Notes under the pieces: model-generated
Databases searched by the model: none
What the model saw: only the letters and a program-made list of their open reading frames with translations
What the model was told of the DNA's origin: nothing
Position numbers and translations under genes: made by a program
Shown here: in pieces, positions 7,879-15,551 of the stretch
Numbering within the stretch: the stretch's first letter is position 1
Layout: each line of letters begins with the position of its first letter
Assembly: GCA_024639925.1 (NCBI GenBank)
Contig: JAHEGA010000006.1
Span: 1-30,240 of the forward strand
Direction: 5' to 3'
DNA from: Microbacteriaceae bacterium
Lineage (GTDB): Bacteria > Actinomycetota > Actinomycetes > Actinomycetales > Microbacteriaceae
Length of the DNA: 30,240 nucleotides

Positions 7879-9249
7879 GTGGTGGAATCATCTGAACAAG
7901 CGATTACTGCTGACCCGCAGGTAATCGCGGGCCTGGACCATTGGCGCTCGCTCGAAGCGCACCAGCAGCCGCCCTGGCCCGACCGGGACCACGCCGCATC
8001 GGTGTCCGCTGAATTGGCCGAGGTGCCACCGCTGGTCTTCGCCGGCGAAGTCGATATGTTGCGCGAGCGTCTGGCTCGTGCGGCGCGCGGTGATGCCTTC
8101 TTGCTTCAGGGTGGTGACTGCGCCGAGACCTTCGCTGGCGCGACTGCCGAAGCAATTCGCAACCGGGTCAAGACGATTCTTCAAATGGCGGTTGTCCTGA
8201 CCTACGGCGCGTCGATGCCGGTCATCAAAATGGGCCGGATGGCGGGTCAGTTTGCCAAACCACGCTCCAGTGATCACGAAACCCGTGACGGGGTAACGTT
8301 GCCCGCCTACCGTGGCGACATTGTCAACGGATTTGATTTCACTGAGGAATCTCGCACGCCTGACCCGTCGAGAATGCTGCAGGGCTACCACACTGCTGCC
8401 TCAACGCTCAATCTCATTCGTGCCTTCACCCAGGGTGGTTTTGCGGATCTTCGGATGGTCCACAGCTGGAACCGCGGCTTCGCCGAGAACCCGGCTAATG
8501 CTCGTTACGAGGGCTTGGCAAAAGAAATTGACCGAGCCATTCGCTTCATGGAGGCAGCGGGGGCAGATTTCGAGGAACTCAAGCGCGTCGAGTTCTACGC
8601 CAGTCACGAGGGGTTGCTCATGGATTACGAGCGTCCACTCACCCGAATCGACTCTCGCACTGGCTTGCCCTACGTGACTTCGGGACACTTTTTGTGGGTG
8701 GGGGAGCGAACCCGACAGCTGGACGGCGCTCATATTGATTTCTTCTCCCGCGTGCGAAATCCCATCGGTGTGAAACTGGGACCCACAACCGATGTGTCCG
8801 CAATGAAGGCACTGATTGAGAAGCTCGATCCTGAACGTGAACCCGGCCGTCTCACTTTCATTACCCGCATGGGTGCCGACAAAATTCGTGACGCTTTGCC
8901 GCCGTTACTGGAAGCTACCAAGGAGCTCGAGGTTCAGCCACTCTGGGTCAGTGACCCGATGCATGGAAACGGTCTGACGACTCAAACCGGGTACAAGACT
9001 CGGCGCTTCGACGACGTCGTGACTGAGGTCACCGGTTTCTTTGAGGCGCATCGCAGTGTGGGCACCCACCCCGGGGGGATCCACGTCGAGCTCACCGGTG
9101 ATGACGTCACAGAATGTTTGGGCGGGTCGCAGAAGATTGACGAGCTCGGGTTAGAAACTCGCTATGAGTCGCTCTGTGACCCGCGACTTAACCACCAGCA
9201 GTCGTTGGAGTTAGCGTTCCTGGTGGCCGAAGAGCTGGGGCGACGCTAA
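7879..9249 (+). CDS. aroG: 3-deoxy-7-phosphoheptulonate synthase, class II
   Basis: Condenses phosphoenolpyruvate and erythrose 4-phosphate to DAHP, the first step of the shikimate pathway. The 456-residue protein is of the class II (plant/actinobacterial) type, with LLQGGDCAETF near residue 75, YRGDIVNGF, QGYHTAASTLNLIRAF, SHEGLLMDYE, and GIHVELTGDDVTECLGG near the end containing metal and PEP-site residues. The start is GTG 7879 (a second GTG follows at once); AAAGGA at 7862-7867 is the likely ribosome-binding site. The final TAA overlaps the stop of the convergent kinase gene by 4 nt. Adjacency to the PknL-type kinase is conserved in actinobacteria. Feedback control by aromatic amino acids is known for class II enzymes but cannot be judged here. 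Confidence 0.96.
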   Translation: MVESSEQAITADPQVIAGLDHWRSLEAHQQPPWPDRDHAASVSAELAEVPPLVFAGEVDMLRERLARAARGDAFLLQGGDCAETFAGATAEAIRNRVKTILQMAVVLTYGASMPVIKMGRMAGQFAKPRSSDHETRDGVTLPAYRGDIVNGFDFTEESRTPDPSRMLQGYHTAASTLNLIRAFTQGGFADLRMVHSWNRGFAENPANARYEGLAKEIDRAIRFMEAAGADFEELKRVEFYASHEGLLMDYERPLTRIDSRTGLPYVTSGHFLWVGERTRQLDGAHIDFFSRVRNPIGVKLGPTTDVSAMKALIEKLDPEREPGRLTFITRMGADKIRDALPPLLEATKELEVQPLWVSDPMHGNGLTTQTGYKTRRFDDVVTEVTGFFEAHRSVGTHPGGIHVELTGDDVTECLGGSQKIDELGLETRYESLCDPRLNHQQSLELAFLVAEELGRR

Positions 9250-11219
9250 ACGAAGCTCCGCAAGGTGATGGTGATTCCTTTCACCACTTCCTGGCCTGCG
9301 CTCGGATCCATGCTGGTGACGCGGGCGAAAGACCGGCCCCAATCAGATTCCGGATACTCCGAGCGAACTTCCACCTCAAAGCCGAGTGCTTCGAGTGTCG
9401 CTTTCGCTTCCGCGATGGTGTCGTTGATGACATCAGGGACAAGCACCAGTTCGGGGCCTCGCGAGACGACAAGTGTGAGCGTGTCGCCGGGAGCAACGGC
9501 TCGCTGATCGGCATCGAGGATGTCCACGACCGAACCCTCCGCGATGGTGTCGGAGAAGGCGCCATCGCCGCCCACCACCCCGCCCAGGCCCACGGAGTCC
9601 AGCAGAGCTCTCGCCTCGTCGACGGTCAACCCAGCGACATTAGGAATTGGGCCCGCAGACACCACTGCATCCACGGTGCTGCCGGCAAGAACTTCTGTTC
9701 CCGGCGTGAGCGTGGAGCCCGCGGTGTCGGTAAGCCTCAGTAGCTGACCCGCAGTGATGTTGTCGCTGAATTCTTCTCGGGTGACCCCCAAGAGCAAGTT
9801 GAGCTCCTCGAGTAGAGAGCCAGCGCTGGCTATGGTCTCGCCCAAGAGTGCGGGAATGCTGACGGGATTCGGGCCCAACGACACAATGAGGGTGACCTCT
9901 GACCCTTTGTCAACGCTCTCACCGACAGCGGGGGAGGTGCCCTTGACTGTTCCTTCCGGCAAGACCAGGTCGAATTCTTGAAGAGGTGTGACCGAGACGA
10001 CCAGTTCCGAGGCCACCAGCGTTGTCGTGGCCTCACTGACGCTGGTTCCAGTCACATCGGGAACCGTGGTGAGACCACCGGGTCCCGTCAGCCACCACCA
10101 AGCGCCAGCGCCTCCGCCGCCCACAACGAACACGAGGAACAGGGCGCTAATCCACGCCCATCGCGGACCTCCCCTCGCCTTGCGACGACGCGGCGGCGAT
10201 TGGGGCGGGATATCCTCTGGGTCCTCAATCACTCCGATGGACTCGGTCGGCGCCAAGCCGTCAAACACGGACGCTTTGGGATCGAGCACTTGGGTTTCTT
10301 CCAAGTCCTGGGGGGACAGCCGCTGTGTCATCGCAATGGTGTTATTCAATGTCTGGGTAGGGACAGGTTCGGCGGCGTGCTGCAGGCCTTTGAGAGATCG
10401 GACATGCTCCAGCACGGCCCTCGCGTGGGGTGGGCGATCATCAGGGGAGTGCTGGGTACACCAGGTGACGAGCTCGTCGAGTGCTGCGGGGACACCCGGC
10501 TTTTTGGAGCTTGGCGCGGGGACGGTGTCGTGGGAGTGCTGGTAGGCCACCGTGATCGCTTGATCACCCTGGTACGGCTGTTCGCCCGTCAGCATTTCGA
10601 AAATCATGATGCCCAGTGCATAGATGTCGCTGCGCAGGTCTGCTTCGCCCCGGGCAATAAGTTCCGGGGACAGATACGCGACGGTGCCCAACAAGGCTTG
10701 CGAAGTCGCGGTGTTGTGGGTGGAGGCTCGGGCAAGGCCAAAGTCGGCAATTTTGATGCGTCCGTCATCAGCGAGAAGAACGTTCTCCGGTTTGAGATCG
10801 CGGTGCACGATACCGGCGGTGTGTGCGGCATCGAGCCCGTGCAAAACGGCAGACACGATATCCAGGGTCTGGGGGACAGTGAGAGCACCAAAATCATTGA
10901 GCAGTTCACGCAGCGTAATCCCGGGGAGGTATTCCATGACGATGTACGTCAGGGCACCCTCCTGCCCCTGGTCAAAGACGTTCACAATGTTTGGGTGCGC
11001 CAGGCGCGCAGCCGAACGAGCCTCCTGAATGAAGCGTCTGGTGAAGTCTTCATCTTCCGCCAAATGCGGGTGCATCACCTTGATTGCCACTGGGCGTTCA
11101 AGCCTCTGATCCAGCGCCTGATAAACCGTCGCCATTCCACCTCTAGCAACCCGTGTTTCGATGAGGTAGCGCTTTTCCACCAGTCGACCCAGAAGGGGGT
11201 CAGATGTGGCGGAGTCCAT
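9246..11219 (-). CDS. pknL: PASTA-domain Ser/Thr protein kinase (PknL/PknB type)
   Basis: Transmembrane receptor-type Hanks kinase likely sensing peptidoglycan or lipid II. The 657-residue protein has an N-terminal kinase domain: glycine loop RVARGGMATV near 23-32, catalytic Lys47, HRD at 139-141, DFG at 159-161, and a Thr-rich activation loop (STHNTATSQALLGT). A proline/arginine-rich juxtamembrane segment follows, then a single membrane helix at about 353-378 and four extracellular PASTA repeats (about 385-657) with typical VPDV / A-x-x-x-L patterns. Mycobacterial PknL lacks PASTA repeats; corynebacterial PknL has them. The name is chosen because of the neighbours, class II DAHP synthase and an Rv2175c-type regulator. 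It sits 48 nt downstream of the LysM gene and is probably co-transcribed with it. Confidence 0.93.
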   Translation of the reverse strand: MDSATSDPLLGRLVEKRYLIETRVARGGMATVYQALDQRLERPVAIKVMHPHLAEDEDFTRRFIQEARSAARLAHPNIVNVFDQGQEGALTYIVMEYLPGITLRELLNDFGALTVPQTLDIVSAVLHGLDAAHTAGIVHRDLKPENVLLADDGRIKIADFGLARASTHNTATSQALLGTVAYLSPELIARGEADLRSDIYALGIMIFEMLTGEQPYQGDQAITVAYQHSHDTVPAPSSKKPGVPAALDELVTWCTQHSPDDRPPHARAVLEHVRSLKGLQHAAEPVPTQTLNNTIAMTQRLSPQDLEETQVLDPKASVFDGLAPTESIGVIEDPEDIPPQSPPRRRKARGGPRWAWISALFLVFVVGGGGAGAWWWLTGPGGLTTVPDVTGTSVSEATTTLVASELVVSVTPLQEFDLVLPEGTVKGTSPAVGESVDKGSEVTLIVSLGPNPVSIPALLGETIASAGSLLEELNLLLGVTREEFSDNITAGQLLRLTDTAGSTLTPGTEVLAGSTVDAVVSAGPIPNVAGLTVDEARALLDSVGLGGVVGGDGAFSDTIAEGSVVDILDADQRAVAPGDTLTLVVSRGPELVLVPDVINDTIAEAKATLEALGFEVEVRSEYPESDWGRSFARVTSMDPSAGQEVVKGITITLRSFV

Positions 11220-11267
11220 TCTTCGGATTCTACGCAGGGCTAAGCGCGCTACCGGGTTGCCACTCCA

Positions 11268-12734
11268 CTAGGAGAGTTCATACAGCCACGCCCACGCACT
11301 GGCTTCCCACTTGGCATAGGCATCCGGGTACGCGGAGATTTGAACGCGTTGAGCGGCAACGGTGAGCGTCATGGACTGCCACCCGGAAATATCGAGCAGT
11401 CCCCGCGTTCGGCCTTTGTTCGGGTTGGACGGCCCTCCGAAGAACAACCGAGTGGCGTAGGCCTGATCAAGAATCTGTTCAACGGTGCCCCACCCTGTTG
11501 AGGGGCGTTGCTGATAGAGACCGACGGAGTCGCGGTCTCCCCAGTCAATATTGCGCAGGGAGGACTCTTGCATGGCTGTGGCCAGCGCGATCACAATGCC
11601 GTAGTCGGGAACGCCAAGCTCGCGGCCTACATTCACAATGATCTGTGCGTTGCCACGACGCTCGTCGTTCAGGGGTGTGATGCTTCCCTCAATGGGTTGA
11701 CCCACGGAACTTTCGGCGGTTTCCTCGTCGCTTGATTCCTCTTCCACCTGAGCGGGAGAACTCGGCGCAGGAGTGGGATCAGGGGCAGGAGCTGGTGTTG
11801 GAGTCTTTGCCACCACCGGTGTTGGCGCGGGGGTGGGCACCACCACGGGCGCTTTCACGGGCATGATCACCGGTTTTTCCGCCAACTCAAGATCGGCGGC
11901 ATCAAAAGCAGTTGTGGGGGCATCGGTTTGCCCCACCTCGCCGGTGGTTTCGTCCGTCTCCGCATCATCCTGCGGGAGGGAAGCCGGAATGACTGACGGG
12001 GTTGGGGTGATTCGAGCGAGGGTGTCGCTCGTTCGGTCCACCACCTCGGTAGCGACGGCGGGTAGAGCAATAAGTTGGCCGGCGTAGATGGTGGCATCCG
12101 GGCGTAAATCGTTGTGGGCCAGCAGAGCGGCAGTCGAAATTCCCAACCGGTCAGCGATTTCGCTTGCGCTTTCACCGCGTTGCACGAGGTAGCCATTACC
12201 GACCACCCGCGGCGGTGACGCCTGGCGTTTCTTGGTCGGCTCGGGACTGATCTTCAGGACCTGGCCTTCATGAACAACCGTGTTCCAGCTGAGGCCGTTC
12301 AGCGTCAAGATAGCCGGAGTGGGAACACCAAAGCGATCGGCAATCCCAGAAATGGTGTCGCCCTGTTGAACCGTGTACGAGGCGGGGAGATCGATTCCCG
12401 TAGCCCCGAGAAGCATCTGTGCCACGGGCAGCACCGAAGACTGTAGGCGGTCAGAAAGGCTGGGGCGGGCATCCGATTGTGTGGCCTGCCCGCTGGCGTC
12501 AGGTGTTGCGCCGGGGACGACATGAGCAAGACCGGGCGTAACAATAACCCCCGTGGCGAGGGAACCGGTCATCAGCAGCGGAATGCTGGAGTACAGACCT
12601 TTCCGAAACCCTGCAGCAGCGGTCGACTCGGGGGGGTCGAAATGCGCAGGCCGAGGAGAAAGCCCGCGAAACACGCTGTGCTCGAGGCTTTCGGGGGACT
12701 CATCGAGAGAATCCTGGTCTTCGGTGTGCGACAT
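11268..12734 (-). CDS. LysM-domain wall protein with transglycosylase-like C-terminal domain
   Basis: A likely membrane-anchored or exported peptidoglycan-binding protein. Read from ATG 12734 (488 aa), it has a charged cytoplasmic N-terminus, one hydrophobic segment at about 48-72, then two LysM repeats at about 120-163 (YTVQQGDTISGIADRFG) and 182-224 (YLVQRGESASEIADRLG). A low-complexity Pro/Ala/Thr linker follows at roughly 300-360. The C-terminal domain of about 110 residues carries ALATAMQESSL and GDRDSVGLYQQRPSTGWG, seen in actinobacterial lysozyme-like domains; the Glu of QESS could be catalytic. The open frame continues upstream, but AGGACGG 5-10 nt before ATG 12734 supports this start. 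It precedes the PASTA kinase gene, so both may act at the wall. Hydrolytic activity is unproven. Confidence 0.85.
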   Translation of the reverse strand: MSHTEDQDSLDESPESLEHSVFRGLSPRPAHFDPPESTAAAGFRKGLYSSIPLLMTGSLATGVIVTPGLAHVVPGATPDASGQATQSDARPSLSDRLQSSVLPVAQMLLGATGIDLPASYTVQQGDTISGIADRFGVPTPAILTLNGLSWNTVVHEGQVLKISPEPTKKRQASPPRVVGNGYLVQRGESASEIADRLGISTAALLAHNDLRPDATIYAGQLIALPAVATEVVDRTSDTLARITPTPSVIPASLPQDDAETDETTGEVGQTDAPTTAFDAADLELAEKPVIMPVKAPVVVPTPAPTPVVAKTPTPAPAPDPTPAPSSPAQVEEESSDEETAESSVGQPIEGSITPLNDERRGNAQIIVNVGRELGVPDYGIVIALATAMQESSLRNIDWGDRDSVGLYQQRPSTGWGTVEQILDQAYATRLFFGGPSNPNKGRTRGLLDISGWQSMTLTVAAQRVQISAYPDAYAKWEASAWAWLYELS

Positions 12735-12899
12735 AACCGTCCTATCGTGTCGTGAATACGCGCAAAAAACGCGAGCGACCCGCTTTACCAAAGTGGCACA
12801 GCATGGCTGCAGAGTCAATCATTTCCCACTACCTAACGGATACTGACACCGGATTGTCCGGGCGCGAAAACGTCTTCGGTCTGGCACGCTGGGGGAGTG
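12735..12899. promoter_or_regulatory. Divergent regulatory region between LysM and Rv2175c-type genes
   Basis: This 165-nt gap serves both divergent genes. On the minus strand, TTGACT (complement of 12813-12818) is a good -35 hexamer, but no matching -10 was found at 17 nt. On the plus strand there is a short perfect inverted repeat, CCGGA-TTG-TCCGG, at 12849-12861, about 40 nt ahead of the small regulator gene; it could be an operator, possibly autoregulatory, but the arms are only 5 bp. Neither site is proven. Confidence 0.3.
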
Positions 12900-13235
12900 A
12901 TGACAGGATACACACAGTGGTTAAGCGTTCCCGATGTGGCAGAGCACCTGGATACCACTCCGGGCAAAGTTCGTCGGCTGGTCGAAGAGCACGCGCTCCT
13001 GGGGCAAAAAATCGGGGGTATTTTCGTGATACCCGCCGACATGCTCCAGGATGGTGAGCCGCTTGGCGGGCTGGCGGGGACCGCGACTGTGTTACTCGAT
13101 GGCGGTTGGGGTCTTGACGAGACACTCGACTGGCTGATGAGCCATCACGACGATCTCGGGGTGACACCGCTGGAAGCACTCCGATGGGGGCGGAAGACGG
13201 AAGTGCGTCGTATCGCGCAACTCCTGGCGCTGTGA
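12900..13235 (+). CDS. Rv2175c-type small winged-helix DNA-binding protein
   Basis: A 111-residue protein of the Rv2175c family. The N-terminal part WLSVPDVAEHLDTTPGKVRRLVEEHAL (about 7-33) is a MerR/excisionase-like helix-turn-helix. The C-terminal part (LDETLDWLMSHHDDLGVTPLEALRWGR) is the family's conserved tail. In M. tuberculosis, Rv2175c is a DNA-binding substrate of PknL, phosphorylated on an N-terminal Thr. Here Thr2 and Thr5 lie in the same short N-terminal region, and the PASTA kinase gene is close by, so a kinase-substrate pair is a reasonable inference. ATG 12900 follows GTG 12897 directly; a G-rich stretch at 12890-12897 is too close for an ideal SD. It ends 11 nt from the convergent prenyl synthase gene. 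Its DNA targets are unknown. Confidence 0.85.
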   Translation: MTGYTQWLSVPDVAEHLDTTPGKVRRLVEEHALLGQKIGGIFVIPADMLQDGEPLGGLAGTATVLLDGGWGLDETLDWLMSHHDDLGVTPLEALRWGRKTEVRRIAQLLAL

Positions 13236-13246
13236 CCCTCTGACGG

Positions 13247-14365
13247 TTAGGACTGGCGCTTGGTCACGGCAGCAGCAAGCCGACTGAGCTCTTTTTTTGC
13301 TCCCGGGGCGATGCGGGCCGATTCGAGTGCTGCCAGAGATTCGTTCGCGTAGCGGTCGATCAGTTGTTCCACTTCTTCCACGGCGCCTGTTGATCGAAGC
13401 GTCGATTGCAGGACGTCGATTTGTTCACCGCTCAGGCTTCGGTCACCCAGAAGCTCGTTGAACAAGGTTTGGGCGTTGACCGGCATGGATTGCTCGCCGA
13501 GGGCTATCAGCGCGGTTCGCTTCCCCTCGCGCAGGTCGTCGCCGGAGGGCTTGCCGGTGACATCGGAGTCTCCAAAGACCCCCAGGAGATCGTCACGGAG
13601 CTGGAACGCAATGCCCAGGGGGAGACCAAACGCGGAGAGGTCCGCGAGTATCTCGTCGCTTGCGCCCGCGAGTGAAGCGCCGATCAGGAGCGGGGCTTCC
13701 ATGCTGTATTTCGCCGACTTGTAGGTCACGACTCGGAGCGCGCGATTCAGCCGCTCGTCCATGGCGGTGTGATTCCACGCAGCTTCCTCATGAATGTCGA
13801 GGTATTGCCCGAGGGTAACCTCCTGGCGCATTTGGGAGAATTGAGCTCTCGTAGCGGCGGCCACCTCGGGGGTTTGCTTCTGCACCGCCTCACCCAGCAG
13901 GTCATCACTCCACGCCAACAGCAAGTCTCCGAGCAAAAGAGCAGTGGACTCGCCAAAGCGTTCCGCGCCACCGGAGTACTGGCGGTCGCGGTGAATGGAT
14001 TCGAAAAATCTGTGAGCTGCTGGCTTTCCCCGGCGTGTATCCGAGTTGTCCATGATGTCATCGTGAACCAAGGCTGCGGCGTGGAACACTTCAAGCGACG
14101 TGGCTAGCGACACCACGTGGTCTAGGTCGGCCAAAGACTCGGTTCCCCCTGTGGCGTCGATGGCTCCCGGGACGTGGTCGGCGGCTCGCCAGCCCCAGTA
14201 GCAGAACCGTGCTCGAAAACGTTTGCCGTTAGCGAGGAGTCCGGTGACGTACTCCGCCAAGTGACCGAGATCAGGAGAGAGCGAAGACATGGCTTGCTCG
14301 CGGGAAGAAACGAAAGAAGAAAGACGCTCGTCGACCACGTCGACCAACCGGGTTTGCTCTGGCAC
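13247..14365 (-). CDS. idsA: Polyprenyl diphosphate synthase (geranylgeranyl type)
   Basis: A trans-isoprenyl diphosphate synthase that extends allylic diphosphates with IPP. The 372-residue protein has the first aspartate-rich motif DDIMD at 102-106 followed by RRGKP, and the second region QLRDDLLGVFGD in the later half, where the usual DDxxD ends in Gly as in many actinobacterial short-chain enzymes. The residues 4 and 5 positions before the first motif are both Ala, which leaves an open chain-length pocket and suggests a product of C20 or longer; that is inference. It starts with GTG (complement of 14363-14365) without a strong SD. It occupies the idsA2 position of the mycobacterial locus. 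Products could feed carotenoids, quinones or lipid carriers. Confidence 0.9.
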   Translation of the reverse strand: MPEQTRLVDVVDERLSSFVSSREQAMSSLSPDLGHLAEYVTGLLANGKRFRARFCYWGWRAADHVPGAIDATGGTESLADLDHVVSLATSLEVFHAAALVHDDIMDNSDTRRGKPAAHRFFESIHRDRQYSGGAERFGESTALLLGDLLLAWSDDLLGEAVQKQTPEVAAATRAQFSQMRQEVTLGQYLDIHEEAAWNHTAMDERLNRALRVVTYKSAKYSMEAPLLIGASLAGASDEILADLSAFGLPLGIAFQLRDDLLGVFGDSDVTGKPSGDDLREGKRTALIALGEQSMPVNAQTLFNELLGDRSLSGEQIDVLQSTLRSTGAVEEVEQLIDRYANESLAALESARIAPGAKKELSRLAAAVTKRQS

Positions 14366-14431
14366 GCGTCTAGCCTATCCACAGAAAACGTGGCTAAAAT
14401 AATGTCAGTTTGGTTCCCCTCAGGAGAGATG

Positions 14432-14809
14432 ATGCCCCTTTCAGACAATGAGCAGCGCCTTCTCGACGAGATGGAGCGCAACCTCTACAAGAACGAAGCC
14501 GACGTGGTTTCCACCTCGGGTCTCACTCGGGCGCCGAACTACTCCGCGATTGTCATCGGGGTTCTCATCGGCCTGGCGGGCATCGTGACTATGGTTGTCG
14601 GCGTTTACGTGAGCATGACCATTCTGGGGATTATTGGCTTTGCCATCTTGTTTGCTGGCGTCATGGTGGCAGCGACGATCCCGTCGAAGTCTGACGCCCC
14701 GGCGGCGTCTCCGCGCAGTGCGGGCTCACCACCGGCAGTCTCGAAGTCCAACATGATGGATCGCCTGAACGAGCGGTGGGATCGACGCCAGGGGGGCGAC
14801 CGCTTCTAA
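14432..14809 (+). CDS. DUF3040 membrane protein
   Basis: A small membrane protein of unknown function found upstream of mraZ in many actinobacteria. It has 125 residues: the N-terminal MPLSDNEQRLLDEMERNL is the DUF3040 signature, two membrane helices follow at about 38-58 and 60-82, and then a Pro/Ser/Ala-rich tail ends in a highly charged segment (DRLNERWDRRQGGDRF). AGGAGA at 14422-14427 with 4-nt spacing selects ATG 14432 over ATG 14429. TAAAAT at 14395-14400 is a possible -10, without an obvious -35. A strong terminator follows the gene, so it is transcribed separately from mraZ. Confidence 0.88.
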   Translation: MPLSDNEQRLLDEMERNLYKNEADVVSTSGLTRAPNYSAIVIGVLIGLAGIVTMVVGVYVSMTILGIIGFAILFAGVMVAATIPSKSDAPAASPRSAGSPPAVSKSNMMDRLNERWDRRQGGDRF

Positions 14810-14841
14810 TTCTGGTCACCTCCCCCTAGTTCTCTCTCCGT

Positions 14842-14868
14842 AACCGGCCCTCAGGGGCCGGTTTTTTT
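14842..14868 (+). terminator. Intrinsic terminator after the DUF3040 gene
   Basis: CCGGCCC at 14844-14850 pairs perfectly with GGGCCGG at 14855-14861 around a TCAG loop. AA/TT extends the stem by two pairs, and seven T residues follow at 14862-14868. It lies 33 nt past the DUF3040 stop and separates that gene from the mraZ operon. Confidence 0.93.
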
Positions 14869-14940
14869 GTGCGCTTGCGACCAGCGTCTGTCCGGTAGTG
14901 GTGAGCCTCGGCCAGAAACGCCCACAAATCTTTCCTAAAG

Positions 14941-14975
14941 TGGTGCATTTTGGAGCAAAGTGGAGTAAAGTGGTG
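14941..14975 (+). promoter_or_regulatory. MraZ operator: four TGGWG boxes with 10-bp spacing
   Basis: TGGTG (14941), TGGAG (14951), TGGAG (14961) and TGGTG (14971) each start exactly 10 bp after the one before, so all lie on the same face of the helix. Three of the four are preceded by AAAG. MraZ proteins are known to bind tandem TGGNG-type repeats upstream of their own gene and repress the dcw operon. The last box ends 40 nt before the mraZ ATG. The mraZ promoter core itself could not be assigned. Confidence 0.88.
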
Positions 14976-15015
14976 AATGCTTCCGATGGGCCGGTATCAG
15001 AGAGGGGGGCGACAA

Positions 15016-15447
15016 ATGTTTCTGGGAACTCACGCCCCCAAGCTCGACGACAAGGGCCGCCTGATTTTGCCGGCGCGTTTTCGGGACGAACTCTCGAACG
15101 GTGTTGTGCTTACCCGGGGCCAGGAACGTTGCCTTTACGTCTTCACGAACCAGGACTTCACCACCCACGTGGAGCGCCTTCGCGACACACCCCTCACCTC
15201 AAAACCAGGCCGTGACTTCCTGCGGCTGTTTCTCTCCGGCGCCAGTTCGGAAGTTCCGGACAAGCAAAACCGCGTCACGATTCCACCGGCGCTGCGCGAG
15301 TACGCGGGGCTCGAGCGCGATTTGACGGTCATCGGTGCGGGTAACCGCGCTGAGATTTGGGCAACCAGCGCTTGGGACCAGTACTACAGCGAACGTGAGC
15401 AAGCCTTCTCTGAGACTGAGGAGGAGGTGATCCCCGGACTCCTGTGA
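15016..15447 (+). CDS. mraZ: Transcriptional regulator MraZ
   Basis: DNA-binding regulator of the division and cell-wall cluster, forming ring-shaped oligomers that bind tandem repeats. The 143-residue protein opens with MFLGTHAPKLDDKGRLILPARF, the first AbrB-like half with its DxxGR motif, and has the second half around DKQNRVTIPPALREYAGL, in the usual two-repeat arrangement. Length is standard. ATG 15016 is chosen over upstream in-frame candidates because the protein then begins as all family members do, and GAGGGGGG at 15002-15009 can serve as SD. Its own operator is directly upstream, so it probably represses itself and rsmH onward. A 104-nt gap separates it from rsmH. Confidence 0.96.
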   Translation: MFLGTHAPKLDDKGRLILPARFRDELSNGVVLTRGQERCLYVFTNQDFTTHVERLRDTPLTSKPGRDFLRLFLSGASSEVPDKQNRVTIPPALREYAGLERDLTVIGAGNRAEIWATSAWDQYYSEREQAFSETEEEVIPGLL

Positions 15448-15531
15448 TCCCGAGTTCGTGACTCCCGTCCGTTCGCCCTGTGGCACCTTCCCCGGTCCCA
15501 GGTCATCTCAACGGAAGGGAATCACGAATCC

Positions 15532-15548
15532 GGGCCCAGGAAGGGCCC
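15532..15548 (+). promoter_or_regulatory. Hairpin presenting the rsmH Shine-Dalgarno in its loop
   Basis: GGGCCC (15532-15537) and GGGCCC (15543-15548) are self-complementary and flank AGGAA, the ribosome-binding site of rsmH, whose ATG is at 15552. A six-GC-pair stem with a five-base loop could form in the mRNA. Alternatively the G-rich right arm simply extends the SD. Confidence 0.4.
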
Positions 15549-15551
15549 CGT

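Noticed and set aside
9978..11243. 421-codon open frame on the plus strand opposite the kinase gene
   Set aside because: It is antisense to a kinase with all catalytic motifs; its translation is low-complexity, rich in Arg/Gly/His, with no family motif. Long antisense frames are common in GC-rich genes.
14941..14975. Short regular repeats considered as a CRISPR or iteron array
   Set aside because: Units are only 5 bp with 5-bp spacers and lie directly ahead of mraZ, which fits MraZ boxes far better.
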